Of a stretch of DNA of 9,834 nt, positions 1 to 6,507 are shown in pieces. The notes beneath the pieces were generated by a model. It did not search any database, was not told the DNA's origin, and worked only from the letters and a program-made list of their open reading frames with translations. Position 1 is the first letter of the stretch. Every line of letters begins with the position of its first letter. A program made the translations under genes and the position numbers. The DNA is taken from NCBI GenBank assembly GCA_029941645.1, contig JAPYSZ010000033.1:1-9834 (forward strand), read 5' to 3'. Source of the DNA: Candidatus Poseidoniia archaeon. GTDB lineage: Archaea; Thermoplasmatota; Poseidoniia; MGIII; CG-Epi1.

Positions 1-239
1 CCATTCTTGGAAAATTCCGTACTGTAAGTGATGCTAAACGTTTTGCTAGCAGAAGCGACATTAATGAGTATTCGTTATGGACAAGACTCAAGGTTGTTGG
101 AGGAGGGGGTGGAGATTCATTAAATGAGGATTTCAATGAATCTGACGATGATTTAGATGATGATTTGGGTGACCTCTTAGATGATGATTCGGATCTACCC
201 GATTTGGATGAGGATACTGACCTTGATGAACTCCTATGA
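1..239 (+). CDS. C-terminal part of an unrecognised protein with a very acidic tail (5' end outside window)
   Basis: An open frame runs from the window edge (first full codon at 3) to a TGA at 237-239 and gives 78 residues. The first 33 or so residues are mixed, with basic patches (AKRFASRS) and aromatic residues (EYSLWTRLK). A run of five glycines at residues 33-37 then leads into a tail in which 21 of the last 37 residues (42-78) are Asp or Glu, broken by Leu, ending DELL. The stop overlaps the ATG of the PAC2 gene (ATGA), so the two are probably cotranscribed and translationally coupled. I do not recognise the family. In some archaea Nop10 or aIF2-alpha genes precede PAC2 genes, but the visible part matches neither. 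That the frame is real rests on its overlap with PAC2 and its uninterrupted length. Its function is unknown; the tail suggests binding to a basic partner or nucleic-acid mimicry (inference). Confidence 0.7.
   Translation, partial: ILGKFRTVSDAKRFASRSDINEYSLWTRLKVVGGGGGDSLNEDFNESDDDLDDDLGDLLDDDSDLPDLDEDTDLDELL
144..236 (+). repeat. Low-complexity GAT-rich tract encoding an Asp/Leu acidic tail
   Basis: GAT/GAC codons recur in blocks of three separated by TTA, TTG or CTC leucine codons, giving a DDDL-like periodic peptide. The tract lies inside the left-edge coding region. It is a coding low-complexity region, not a mobile or structural DNA repeat. Confidence 0.6.
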
Positions 240-994
240 GTGATTCTGTAAAAGTTCACGAGATTGTTAAACAGAATTTGAAGGACGCTGTACTTATTGC
301 TGGATTTCCTAGTGTTGGATTGGTAGGTACTATAGTAGCCAATTTCCTGATTAATACACTAAAATTAGAACAAATAGGTATTATTGATAGTCCAAGATTT
401 CCTGCAATATCTGTAGTGAAAGATGGTGAACCTCATAACCCTATGAGACTTTATGCAGGCGAGCAGGTTTGTAACGATGGAACTTGTAATCAAGTGGTTG
501 TTTGTGTTAGTGAGTTCACTCCACCTGCTGAAATAACCCGTGATTTGGTCAATGTATTATTGAATTGGGCTGAGAAAAACGGATGTACAAAGGTAATATC
601 TGGTGAAGGATTCAATTCAGGCCCTAAAGAAGAAGGAAAAGAAAATGAAGTTTATGGAATTACGTCTACAGTGGGTTCTAGAATTTGGATTGAAGAAGCA
701 AAAGTTAAACCATTTACATATGGAACTGTTGGTGGAATAACGGGTGCATTATTGAATGAAGGGAAAATTAGAAAAATGAATGTACTTGGTCTTTTAGCAG
801 AGGTGAATGAAGACCTTCCAGATGCGAGGGCTGCAGCTAGCGTCATCAAAGCTATTGACGAATTATTACTAGCAATTGAACTAGATCCTGAGCCTTTGTT
901 AAAAGAGGCTGAAAGTTTGGAACAAGAAGTGCAGTCTGTACGAGAACAAGCACCACCTGAAGTTTCCTCTTCAGTTCCAAGATATATTGGATAA
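236..994 (+). CDS. PAC2 family protein, probable archaeal proteasome assembly chaperone (PbaB-like)
   Basis: This 252-aa protein has the PAC2 family signature AGFPSVGLVG (about residues 22-31), then an IDSPRFPAISVV segment, GEGFNSG near the middle, GGITGALLN, and GLLAEVNEDLPDARAAASVIKAIDELL. Archaeal PAC2/COG2047 proteins assist 20S proteasome alpha-ring assembly, so a cytosolic assembly chaperone is the likely role. The length is normal for the family. The last 45 residues look like a charged helix or coiled coil (LLKEAESLEQEVQSVREQ) followed by a Pro/Ser-rich tail ending PRYIG. That tail resembles, but does not exactly match, the HbYX motif that docks in proteasome alpha pockets. The ATG overlaps the upstream stop (ATGA), which suggests translational coupling. 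A proteasome beta gene lies about 4 kb away in the same window. The family call is firm; the exact partner is inferred. Confidence 0.88.
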   Translation: MSDSVKVHEIVKQNLKDAVLIAGFPSVGLVGTIVANFLINTLKLEQIGIIDSPRFPAISVVKDGEPHNPMRLYAGEQVCNDGTCNQVVVCVSEFTPPAEITRDLVNVLLNWAEKNGCTKVISGEGFNSGPKEEGKENEVYGITSTVGSRIWIEEAKVKPFTYGTVGGITGALLNEGKIRKMNVLGLLAEVNEDLPDARAAASVIKAIDELLLAIELDPEPLLKEAESLEQEVQSVREQAPPEVSSSVPRYIG

Positions 995-1002
995 GCTTAA
1001 AC
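995..1002 (+). promoter_or_regulatory. Possible TATA-like box for leaderless argS transcription
   Basis: The A/T box GCTTAAAC is centred about 26 nt before the argS GTG, where an archaeal TATA box for a leaderless mRNA would sit. It starts directly after the PAC2 stop codon. No Shine-Dalgarno-like sequence precedes the GTG, which fits a leaderless start. Cotranscription with PAC2 remains possible. Confidence 0.35.
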
Positions 1003-1024
1003 CCCCTTTCAGTACAACATACTT

Positions 1025-2704
1025 GTGAGTCAGAAGGTAATTGGTGTAATCGATGAGGTTGTCAAAACAGCCACTATTATAGCAAAAAAAAGAGATTGGC
1101 CAGTATTGCCTATCGATAGAAATTCTCCAAAAGGTGATTTTGCGATAATTTGTTTTCCTGCAGCAAAAATACTCAAGAAAGATCCCAGTTGGATTGCTAC
1201 AGAAATCGGGAAAATTTTGATAGATAATGAGGGAGTTTTATCGACTGAGACAGAGAAAGGTTACTGCAATGTAACTATAGATTGGAATAAGATTGGTGCT
1301 GATACTATTTTGGAAATAATGGGTACTAATTATGGGAAAGGAAACGTAAAAAAAGAAAAGATACTCATTGAACACACTTCTGCTAATCCTACAGGACCAT
1401 TCCATATGGGAAGGGCAAGAAATCCTATTATTGGGGATAGTATTGCTAGACTTTTGGAATATTATGGGCATGATGTCAGTACTGAATATTATGTGAATGA
1501 CACAGGAAGACAAGCAGCAACACTAGCATTTGGAGTAGCAAATTATAAGGGAAATGGGAATGGAAAGAAGGATCATGAACTAGTTGAATGTTATCGTAGC
1601 GCTTCTGAGGATCTTAAAAATAGTGAGGATGCCAAATCTAAGATATATGAGAAAATGGAACTAATTGAAAGTGGGAACAAAAAAGTATTGAATGAGGTTA
1701 AAGATGCTGCAAAAATGATGTTAGAAGGAATGAAGGAGTCCTTAAAAATTTTAGGTACAGAAGCAGAAACATATTTTCATGAATCGGATTTGATATCTAG
1801 TGGAGAAGTTGTAAAAGTCATAGAATTACTCAAAAAAAGCAATCTCTGTAAAGAAGAAAAGGGGGCTTATTACCTAGATTTGGCGAAAGAAAACATTGCA
1901 GGAAGAAATCAAAAATTCTTTTTTACTAGAGAAAATGGTTTAAGTCTTTATACTACAAGAGATATTGCATACCATATAGATAAATTTAGGAGATTTGATC
2001 GTGCACTTAATATTCTAGGTGAGGACCACAAGTTACAGAGCAAATTGCTTGGAATAGCACTTAGGGAATTGAATTCAGAAAGACCTCAAGCTTTGTTCTA
2101 TTCTTTTGTCAATTTACCAGGTGGTAAGATGTCTACAAGGGCTGGAAGAGTTGTTTATTTGGATGATGTAATGGAACAAATTGTAAAATTAGCATTAGAA
2201 AAATTATCTGAGACCGATTTAAGTAATATCGATAAAGAAATCCTAGCTGAACAAATTGGTATCGGTGCACTTAGATATAATATTCTAAAAGTTCAAGCTG
2301 AAAAAGGATTTACATTCAATATTGATGAAGCTCTTAATCTGCAGGGAGATTCAGCACCGTTTGCAATGTATTCACATGCAAGGGCCTCAGCAATATTGAG
2401 GAATTATAGCAAAAATACACCCAATTGTAAATTAGAAAATAGTCTTGTTGAATCGGAAATAAGGCTATTACGAACGTTATCTAAATGGCCAAATACGGTT
2501 GAAAAGGCTGTAGATAATCTAGCGATACATTATATTCCAAATTACATCCATACTTTAGCTTCTGACTTTAATCAATTCTATCGCGATTGTCCAGTCATAG
2601 GAAATAATAATGAGAATTTTAGAATCAATTTGGTTGTTTGTTCTAAAAAGATACTTAGTGAGAGTTTGTCCATTCTTGGATTAAAAGCACCCGAAATAAT
2701 GTAG
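1025..2704 (+). CDS. argS: Arginyl-tRNA synthetase
   Basis: This class I aminoacyl-tRNA synthetase charges tRNA-Arg with arginine in the cytosol. In its 559 aa, the block HTSANPTGPFHMGRARNPIIGD (117-138) carries the HIGH signature as HMGR (127-130); I recall HxGR also in haloarchaeal ArgRS. The KMSK loop is GGKMSTRAG (KMST, 368-371), and YYVNDTGRQ follows the first signature as in other ArgRS. An N-terminal Add-1-like domain (about 1-105) and a C-terminal DALR anticodon-binding domain (about 440-559, ending LGLKAPEIM) complete a normal-length protein. GTG is the only standard start between the in-frame TAA at 998-1000 and the conserved N-terminus. It follows the PAC2 gene by 30 nt and ends 5 nt from the convergent tRNA-Cys. 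Nothing appears truncated. Confidence 0.96.
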   Translation: MSQKVIGVIDEVVKTATIIAKKRDWPVLPIDRNSPKGDFAIICFPAAKILKKDPSWIATEIGKILIDNEGVLSTETEKGYCNVTIDWNKIGADTILEIMGTNYGKGNVKKEKILIEHTSANPTGPFHMGRARNPIIGDSIARLLEYYGHDVSTEYYVNDTGRQAATLAFGVANYKGNGNGKKDHELVECYRSASEDLKNSEDAKSKIYEKMELIESGNKKVLNEVKDAAKMMLEGMKESLKILGTEAETYFHESDLISSGEVVKVIELLKKSNLCKEEKGAYYLDLAKENIAGRNQKFFFTRENGLSLYTTRDIAYHIDKFRRFDRALNILGEDHKLQSKLLGIALRELNSERPQALFYSFVNLPGGKMSTRAGRVVYLDDVMEQIVKLALEKLSETDLSNIDKEILAEQIGIGALRYNILKVQAEKGFTFNIDEALNLQGDSAPFAMYSHARASAILRNYSKNTPNCKLENSLVESEIRLLRTLSKWPNTVEKAVDNLAIHYIPNYIHTLASDFNQFYRDCPVIGNNNENFRINLVVCSKKILSESLSILGLKAPEIM

Positions 2705-2709
2705 AATAA

Positions 2710-2786
2710 TGGTGGTGAGGGAGAGATTCGAACTCCCGTGGTCGCGATCTGCAGTCGCGTGCATAGCCGGGCTCTGCCACCTCACC
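2710..2786 (-). tRNA. tRNA-Cys (anticodon GCA), CCA encoded, discriminator A73
   Basis: The cloverleaf was folded by eye on the minus strand. The acceptor is GGTGAGG/CCTCACC (7 bp, all Watson-Crick), followed by T8 G9. The D arm is GCA/TGC with GG in the loop. The anticodon stem is CGCGA/TCGCG around loop CTGCAGA (anticodon GCA, reading UGC/UGU), then a 5-nt variable loop. The T arm is GGGAG/CTCTC with loop TTCGAAT. The mature body is 2713-2786 (74 nt). The next three bases, 2710-2712, encode CCA. No intron is seen. The base before CCA is A, although tRNA-Cys almost always carries U73, a major identity element for cysteinylation. The acceptor register has no alternative that restores a U. The gene lies downstream of the aCPSF1 run on the same strand and converges on argS. 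Confidence 0.93.
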
Positions 2787-2802
2787 CTTGTAATCTATAT
2801 TC

Positions 2803-2820
2803 TATATATGTATTAATTAT
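2803..2820 (-). promoter_or_regulatory. Probable TATA region of tRNA-Cys
   Basis: On the minus strand an A/T-only stretch (ATAATTAATACATATATAGA) lies about 17-35 nt before the tRNA 5' end, in the right range for an archaeal TATA box. It overlaps the stop codon of the small coiled-coil gene, so the tRNA promoter is embedded at the end of that gene. It is possible that the tRNA is instead cut from a longer psmB-aCPSF1 transcript. Confidence 0.45.
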
Positions 2821-3044
2821 TGATTGCTCGAACGGAATATTGTACGAGAAACATCAGTCGATGATATTTTTTTCTTCATATCCTGTAATAATCCTTCGTA
2901 ATGTGTTATCTGCTCCTTAATTCTATCTAATTCCGAAATATCGGCATCATTTCTTTCTAAGCGTTTTTTAACTTTAATTTCCCTATTCTGCCACCTTTCT
3001 AGTTCCTTTAGAGCTTCTAAAATTTTATCTTCGATGTTGTCCAT
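2817..3044 (-). CDS. Small coiled-coil protein coupled to aCPSF1, function unknown
   Basis: This 75-aa protein is highly charged and almost wholly helical. Hydrophobic residues at L39, I42, I46, Y49, L53, M56 and I60 follow perfect 3-4 heptad spacing; an earlier helix has I8, L12 and L15. The charged linker around residues 30-35 (ERNDAD) suggests an antiparallel hairpin or two short coils, loosely prefoldin-like in shape. The last 15 residues are polar and probably unstructured. There is no signal peptide or membrane segment. The ATG lies 1 nt after the aCPSF1 stop, so translation is almost certainly coupled and a functional link with that nuclease is plausible (inference). I do not recognise the family. 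Coding status is supported by the tight spacing and by the regular heptads, unlikely in a chance frame. Confidence 0.72.
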   Translation of the reverse strand: MDNIEDKILEALKELERWQNREIKVKKRLERNDADISELDRIKEQITHYEGLLQDMKKKISSTDVSRTIFRSSNQ

Positions 3045-3045
3045 T

Positions 3046-4968
3046 TTACATGAACCTTATAGTTTCCAAATTGTGAGGTACTCTAGCATCTAATCTAACT
3101 TTACGCCTTATATCATTAGCAAATTGCTCACATTTTTGCGCATCTCCATGATTCAGCAAAACTATCTTAGGTCTAGGTCTTATTGTTCTCAAATAACGCA
3201 TTAATTGTCTCTTATCACTATGACCTGAAAAGCCTTCACAAGTTTCCAAATTCATATTTACTTTTACAGGAACCATGCCTCCATTTTCTCTGTCATGAAG
3301 GTGTATTTCTTTTGCTCCTTGCTGTAGTCTCTGACCCATAGTGCCAGATGCTTGATATCCAACAAATACCATAGTATTATTTGATTCAGGGGCCCAATGA
3401 CGCAAATATTCCATAACAGGTCCTCCATTTACCATTCCTGAAGTAGCCAGAACAATTGCAGGTTCATCTCTTCCACATATTTCTTGCCGCATTTCATTAC
3501 TTTCTACTTTATTGAATATTTCAGATCTAAATGGATTATCTTGATTCTGATATATCCTATTACGTAGAGTATTATTCAGATATTCAGGATATGCCGAATG
3601 TAATGCTGTAGCTTCCCATATCATACCATCAAGGTAAACGGGTGTATCCTTCAATTTCCCTTCCGAAAAGGCTTTTTCTAAGACAAGCATGACTTCCTGA
3701 GATCTTCCTACTGCAAAAACTGGAATCAGAATTTTACCTCTTCTTTCTACAGTTCTATTGATTATTTCGGTAAGATTTCTAGTTCCTTCTTCTCTCGGTG
3801 GCTGAAAATCATTATATCCTCCATATGTTGATTCCATAATAAGTGCTTCAAGACGTGGAAAATGGTTGACAGCTCTATCAAATAACCAAGTATTTTCAAA
3901 TTTAATATCTCCCGAGAAAACTAAATTGTACAAACCATCACCAACATGGAAATGAGCAGCGGCTGAACCTAGGATATGTCCTGAATTATGAAATGTTAAT
4001 TTGAGATCGGGAGAGATATCAGTTGTATCTCCATAATTTAATGGAATAGTATTTCTAATGGAGTGTCTAATATGTTCGGTATTGTATGGAACTTTTTTAC
4101 CTTCAGCATTCTGAATCTTTATATAATCATTCTGAAGAAGAGAAGCTAATTCTCTCGTAGGTGGTGTACAATAGATAGGTCCATCATATCCATAATAAAA
4201 AAGCATAGGGAGTAAAGCTGAATGGTCTAAGTGGGCATGAGTCAATACAACGGCATCTATTCCTTCTAACGGTGTAACTTCTGGAGCACTTAAGAAAGGA
4301 CTTGGTTCCTTGTCATTACCTGGATTAAAACCACAATCTATCAAGACTTTACTGTCTTTAGTCATTAATAAATGACATGAACGGCCAACTTCTCGATATC
4401 CACCTAAGGCAGTTACACGGACATACTGTTCACCATCTATGGTGTCTCTGAAAACTTTCTTTCCAACTCTTGTTAAAAATTTTTTCCGACCATCTGCAAT
4501 TTTTCCATCCAACATATAGTTCCTGATTTCTTTAAGAGTTCGAGATTCCATTGGAGCTGAGCGTATAACTATAGGATTCCAACCAATTTCTCTACGTACG
4601 CTATTCAGTACTACACCGTGTTTTCCTATTGCCCTTCCAGGATTTTTAGCTTCAATAATCACATCTCCATTAATTTCATCAAATTTAATATCAATAACTT
4701 CCGCTTCTTCAGGCATAATCTCACTTAGCTTCTGTTTAGCAGCTATAATTGGTTTCCTAACGCTTGGATCTGCTTTAATCACAATACGTTTTCTAACCTT
4801 CTGAGCTAAAGTTCGAATTAGATCATTATTATCTGAAAATATTTCTATATTTTTCGTGTATAAAACGACGTTTGAGGCTTCTACTTTAACATCTGTAAAA
4901 GCTACGCTATCAGGTATGACTTCAGTCGCGACTTTCTTGACTAGTTTAATTACGTCTTCTACGGCCAT
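3046..4968 (-). CDS. aCPSF1 (FttA) KH/beta-CASP ribonuclease, transcription termination factor
   Basis: This 640-aa protein is the archaeal homologue of CPSF73, which in archaea cleaves nascent RNA and terminates transcription at U-rich sites. It starts with two KH-like domains (about 1-140); the second has GKHG at 115-118. The metallo-beta-lactamase domain follows, with THAHLDH zinc ligands H244, H246, D248 and H249, then H331 and D354. The beta-CASP insert and motifs include E379 in ESTYG (motif A), H583 in SGHSD (motif B) and H607 in NHGD (motif C). All catalytic residues are present and the length is normal. A good SD-like AGGAAGG lies about 6 nt before the ATG. It follows psmB by 29 nt; psmB next to aCPSF1 is a recurrent archaeal arrangement (in methanogens, from memory). 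The coiled-coil gene follows after 1 nt. Confidence 0.96.
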   Translation of the reverse strand: MAVEDVIKLVKKVATEVIPDSVAFTDVKVEASNVVLYTKNIEIFSDNNDLIRTLAQKVRKRIVIKADPSVRKPIIAAKQKLSEIMPEEAEVIDIKFDEINGDVIIEAKNPGRAIGKHGVVLNSVRREIGWNPIVIRSAPMESRTLKEIRNYMLDGKIADGRKKFLTRVGKKVFRDTIDGEQYVRVTALGGYREVGRSCHLLMTKDSKVLIDCGFNPGNDKEPSPFLSAPEVTPLEGIDAVVLTHAHLDHSALLPMLFYYGYDGPIYCTPPTRELASLLQNDYIKIQNAEGKKVPYNTEHIRHSIRNTIPLNYGDTTDISPDLKLTFHNSGHILGSAAAHFHVGDGLYNLVFSGDIKFENTWLFDRAVNHFPRLEALIMESTYGGYNDFQPPREEGTRNLTEIINRTVERRGKILIPVFAVGRSQEVMLVLEKAFSEGKLKDTPVYLDGMIWEATALHSAYPEYLNNTLRNRIYQNQDNPFRSEIFNKVESNEMRQEICGRDEPAIVLATSGMVNGGPVMEYLRHWAPESNNTMVFVGYQASGTMGQRLQQGAKEIHLHDRENGGMVPVKVNMNLETCEGFSGHSDKRQLMRYLRTIRPRPKIVLLNHGDAQKCEQFANDIRRKVRLDARVPHNLETIRFM

Positions 4969-4970
4969 TT

Positions 4971-4982
4971 TGACCTTCCTGC
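4971..4982 (-). promoter_or_regulatory. Ribosome binding site of aCPSF1
   Basis: On the minus strand, in the 29-nt gap after psmB, GCAGGAAGGTCA lies just ahead of the aCPSF1 ATG. It is one of the few clear purine-rich SD-like sequences in the window, as expected for an internal operon gene that cannot be leaderless. Confidence 0.5.
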
Positions 4983-4997
4983 ATTTCTTGGTCAGCC

Positions 4998-5663
4998 CTA
5001 AGCTGCCAAAGTAGTCTCAATTTTTTCGATTTCTTCAGGTGATACCTTCTGGAAACCATTAGAATCAATTACACACATAGAGATACCGTCTCCTGAGGCT
5101 GAATCTCTCTTCATTGCAGCAGTTAATGCCCTAACACCTAATTTCTTACCTTCAGTTAAAGATAAGTTTTCCTTAAAACGATCTTCTAGCACACCATAAA
5201 CAAAAGGTGAACCAGAACCGGTTGTCTGGAATTGATCAGGTATTGAACCTCCTGCAGCATCTAATGAATAAATATGTGATCCTTCGGAATCATTACCTCC
5301 TAAAAGGAGTTGAACCCAAAAGGGCATGTATCTTCTACCATTCATTATGTTGGCCATTAATGTTGATGCGGCCCTTAATGACATCTTTGTACCATGCTTC
5401 AATTCATAGAGTTTCACTTCTGCAGATAACCATCTAGCTAACATTTGCGCGTCGCCGACTAAGCCTGCAACAGTTAACGCCATGTTATCTGAGATTCTGA
5501 AGAGCTTCTGTGTTGTTTTATGGCCAATTAAATTGCCCATTGTAGCTCTCATTTCAGTAGCCATTATTATTCCATCTTTGCAGACAAGCCCCAAAGTGGT
5601 TGTTCCTTTTTTCAAATCTTTCTCTGACAAAAACTCCCTCCGGGAAGTAAAACGTATGTTCAT
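4998..5663 (-). CDS. psmB: 20S proteasome beta subunit (Thr1 protease), start placed at ATG 5663
   Basis: This is the catalytic N-terminal-nucleophile subunit of the archaeal 20S proteasome. From the ATG at 5663 it is 221 aa: a 20-residue propeptide ending LKKG, then the mature chain starting TTTLGL. In mature numbering it has Thr1, Glu17 and Lys33 (TTQK). The GSGSP loop and RDSASGDG supply Ser130, Asp167 and Ser170, equivalent to the family's Ser129/Asp166/Ser169. The frame stays open to a TTG at 5735 (245 aa). I prefer the ATG because the likely TATA box (about 5713-5721) would start transcription near 5692, inside the longer version, and because the shorter propeptide is usual. It is the first gene of the run with aCPSF1 and the coiled-coil gene, and is divergent from PCNA. 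Confidence 0.94.
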   Translation of the reverse strand: MNIRFTSRREFLSEKDLKKGTTTLGLVCKDGIIMATEMRATMGNLIGHKTTQKLFRISDNMALTVAGLVGDAQMLARWLSAEVKLYELKHGTKMSLRAASTLMANIMNGRRYMPFWVQLLLGGNDSEGSHIYSLDAAGGSIPDQFQTTGSGSPFVYGVLEDRFKENLSLTEGKKLGVRALTAAMKRDSASGDGISMCVIDSNGFQKVSPEEIEKIETTLAA

Positions 5664-5712
5664 CGGAGCTAAGTATATTAGATTAATGCCTCCCTGAAAA
5701 GCATAAACAAAA

Positions 5713-5721
5713 GTTAAATAT
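5713..5721. promoter_or_regulatory. A/T box shared by the divergent psmB and PCNA promoters
   Basis: GTTAAATAT on plus reads ATATTTAAC on minus, a TATA-like box in both directions. On plus, initiation about 25 nt away would fall near 5742, just before the PCNA GTG at 5752. On minus it would fall near 5692, about 30 nt before the psmB ATG at 5663. No other convincing box lies in the 88-nt gap between these starts, so one box may serve both genes (inference). Confidence 0.5.
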
Positions 5722-5740
5722 CGGCCACTAATCAAGCCAA

Positions 5741-5744
5741 GAGG
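5741..5744 (+). promoter_or_regulatory. SD-like GAGG fixing the PCNA start
   Basis: GAGG lies 7 nt before the GTG at 5752. An in-frame TAA (5749-5751) touches that GTG, so nothing upstream can be the start. An ATG at 5745 opens only an 8-codon out-of-frame ORF. Confidence 0.45.
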
Positions 5745-5751
5745 ATGTTAA

Positions 5752-6507
5752 GTGTTCAAAGCCAGAATTAAAGCAGATAATCTAAAAGAATTTATTGGAA
5801 CGGTAGGTTCATTAGTGGACGAAGCAAAGTTAAATATTAGTGAAGAAGGACTACAAATTAAAGCTGTAGATCCTTCTCATGTAGCCATGATTGAAGCGAA
5901 TCTGGTGAAATCTGCTTTTGATAGTTACGAGGCTAAATCTATGGAAATGGGGTTGGATATTGATAAATTTAAGAATGTTTTAACAGTGGCAAGTAAAGAT
6001 GACATGGTTGAACTCGAAATGGATGATAAACTTAACAGGTTAGTTGTGAATATTGGTAATTTAACTCGAGCAATGCCGTTACTTGATACCTCAGGAATGC
6101 CAGATCCAAAAGTACCTTCTCTGGATTTACCTGCGTCTGTAAGCGTAGCAGTCGGTGAAATTGGGCAAGGACTTAAAGCATCAAAATCAGTTTCAGACCA
6201 TATTGCATTATCTACAACAAAAGATAGTTTTAGATTAGTTTGTGAAGGTGATAATCAAAATAGTGTTGATGTTTCACTTGGAAAGGATCAGCTTGAGAAA
6301 TTGGATTCGGCAGAGGATGCTACATCTCTTTTTTCATTGGAATATTTTGCACTAATGGTTAATTCATTGCCTTCTGACAGAATTTTACACATAAATCTTG
6401 GTAATGATTTACCTGTGAAAATTGATGCAGATTTAGCCGTTGACGATATGACTGGTGCTCAAGGTAATGTAAAATTTCTGTTAGCTCCGCGAATAGATAG
6501 AGATTAA
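5752..6507 (+). CDS. pcn: DNA polymerase sliding clamp (PCNA)
   Basis: This 251-aa protein is the ring-forming clamp that tethers polymerase, ligase, FEN1 and other PIP-box partners to DNA. The start MFKARIKADNLKEF, AVDPSHVAM (39-46), the interdomain connector region (about 112-126, GMPDPKVPSLDLP) and the C-terminal LLAPRI (243-248) are all typical. The length matches the archaeal trimer-forming clamp, and a single homotrimeric clamp is likely. GTG is the start because an in-frame stop sits directly before it. The gene heads a plus-strand run: its TAA shares one base with the argF ATG (TAATG), so argF translation probably depends on reinitiation. It is divergent from the proteasome beta gene across a short promoter region. 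Confidence 0.95.
   Translation: MFKARIKADNLKEFIGTVGSLVDEAKLNISEEGLQIKAVDPSHVAMIEANLVKSAFDSYEAKSMEMGLDIDKFKNVLTVASKDDMVELEMDDKLNRLVVNIGNLTRAMPLLDTSGMPDPKVPSLDLPASVSVAVGEIGQGLKASKSVSDHIALSTTKDSFRLVCEGDNQNSVDVSLGKDQLEKLDSAEDATSLFSLEYFALMVNSLPSDRILHINLGNDLPVKIDADLAVDDMTGAQGNVKFLLAPRIDRD

Noticed and set aside
144..236. GAT-rich tract as a DNA repeat or CRISPR-like element
   Set aside because: The unit is not constant, there are no spacers, and the periodicity is explained by Asp codons in an open frame.
652..849. Antisense open frame opposite the PAC2 gene
   Set aside because: Fully contained opposite a conserved gene, with no start signal and no family resemblance; the antisense frames at 1238-1513, 5207-5437, 5482-5697, 6620-6877 and 7741-8058 are rejected for the same reason.
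2738..2920. 60-codon plus-strand open frame over the tRNA and the small coiled-coil gene
   Set aside because: It starts inside the tRNA-Cys gene, runs antisense to the coiled-coil gene, and its peptide has no recognisable pattern.
5664..5735. N-terminal extension of the proteasome beta subunit from a TTG start
   Set aside because: It would span the likely promoter and transcription start, uses a weak start codon, and makes an unusually long, hydrophobic propeptide; ATG 5663 fits better.
5745..5771. Short ATG-initiated upstream ORF overlapping the PCNA start
   Set aside because: Eight codons in another frame; the PCNA GTG has its own GAGG. Most likely a chance ATG, though a leader-peptide role cannot be excluded.
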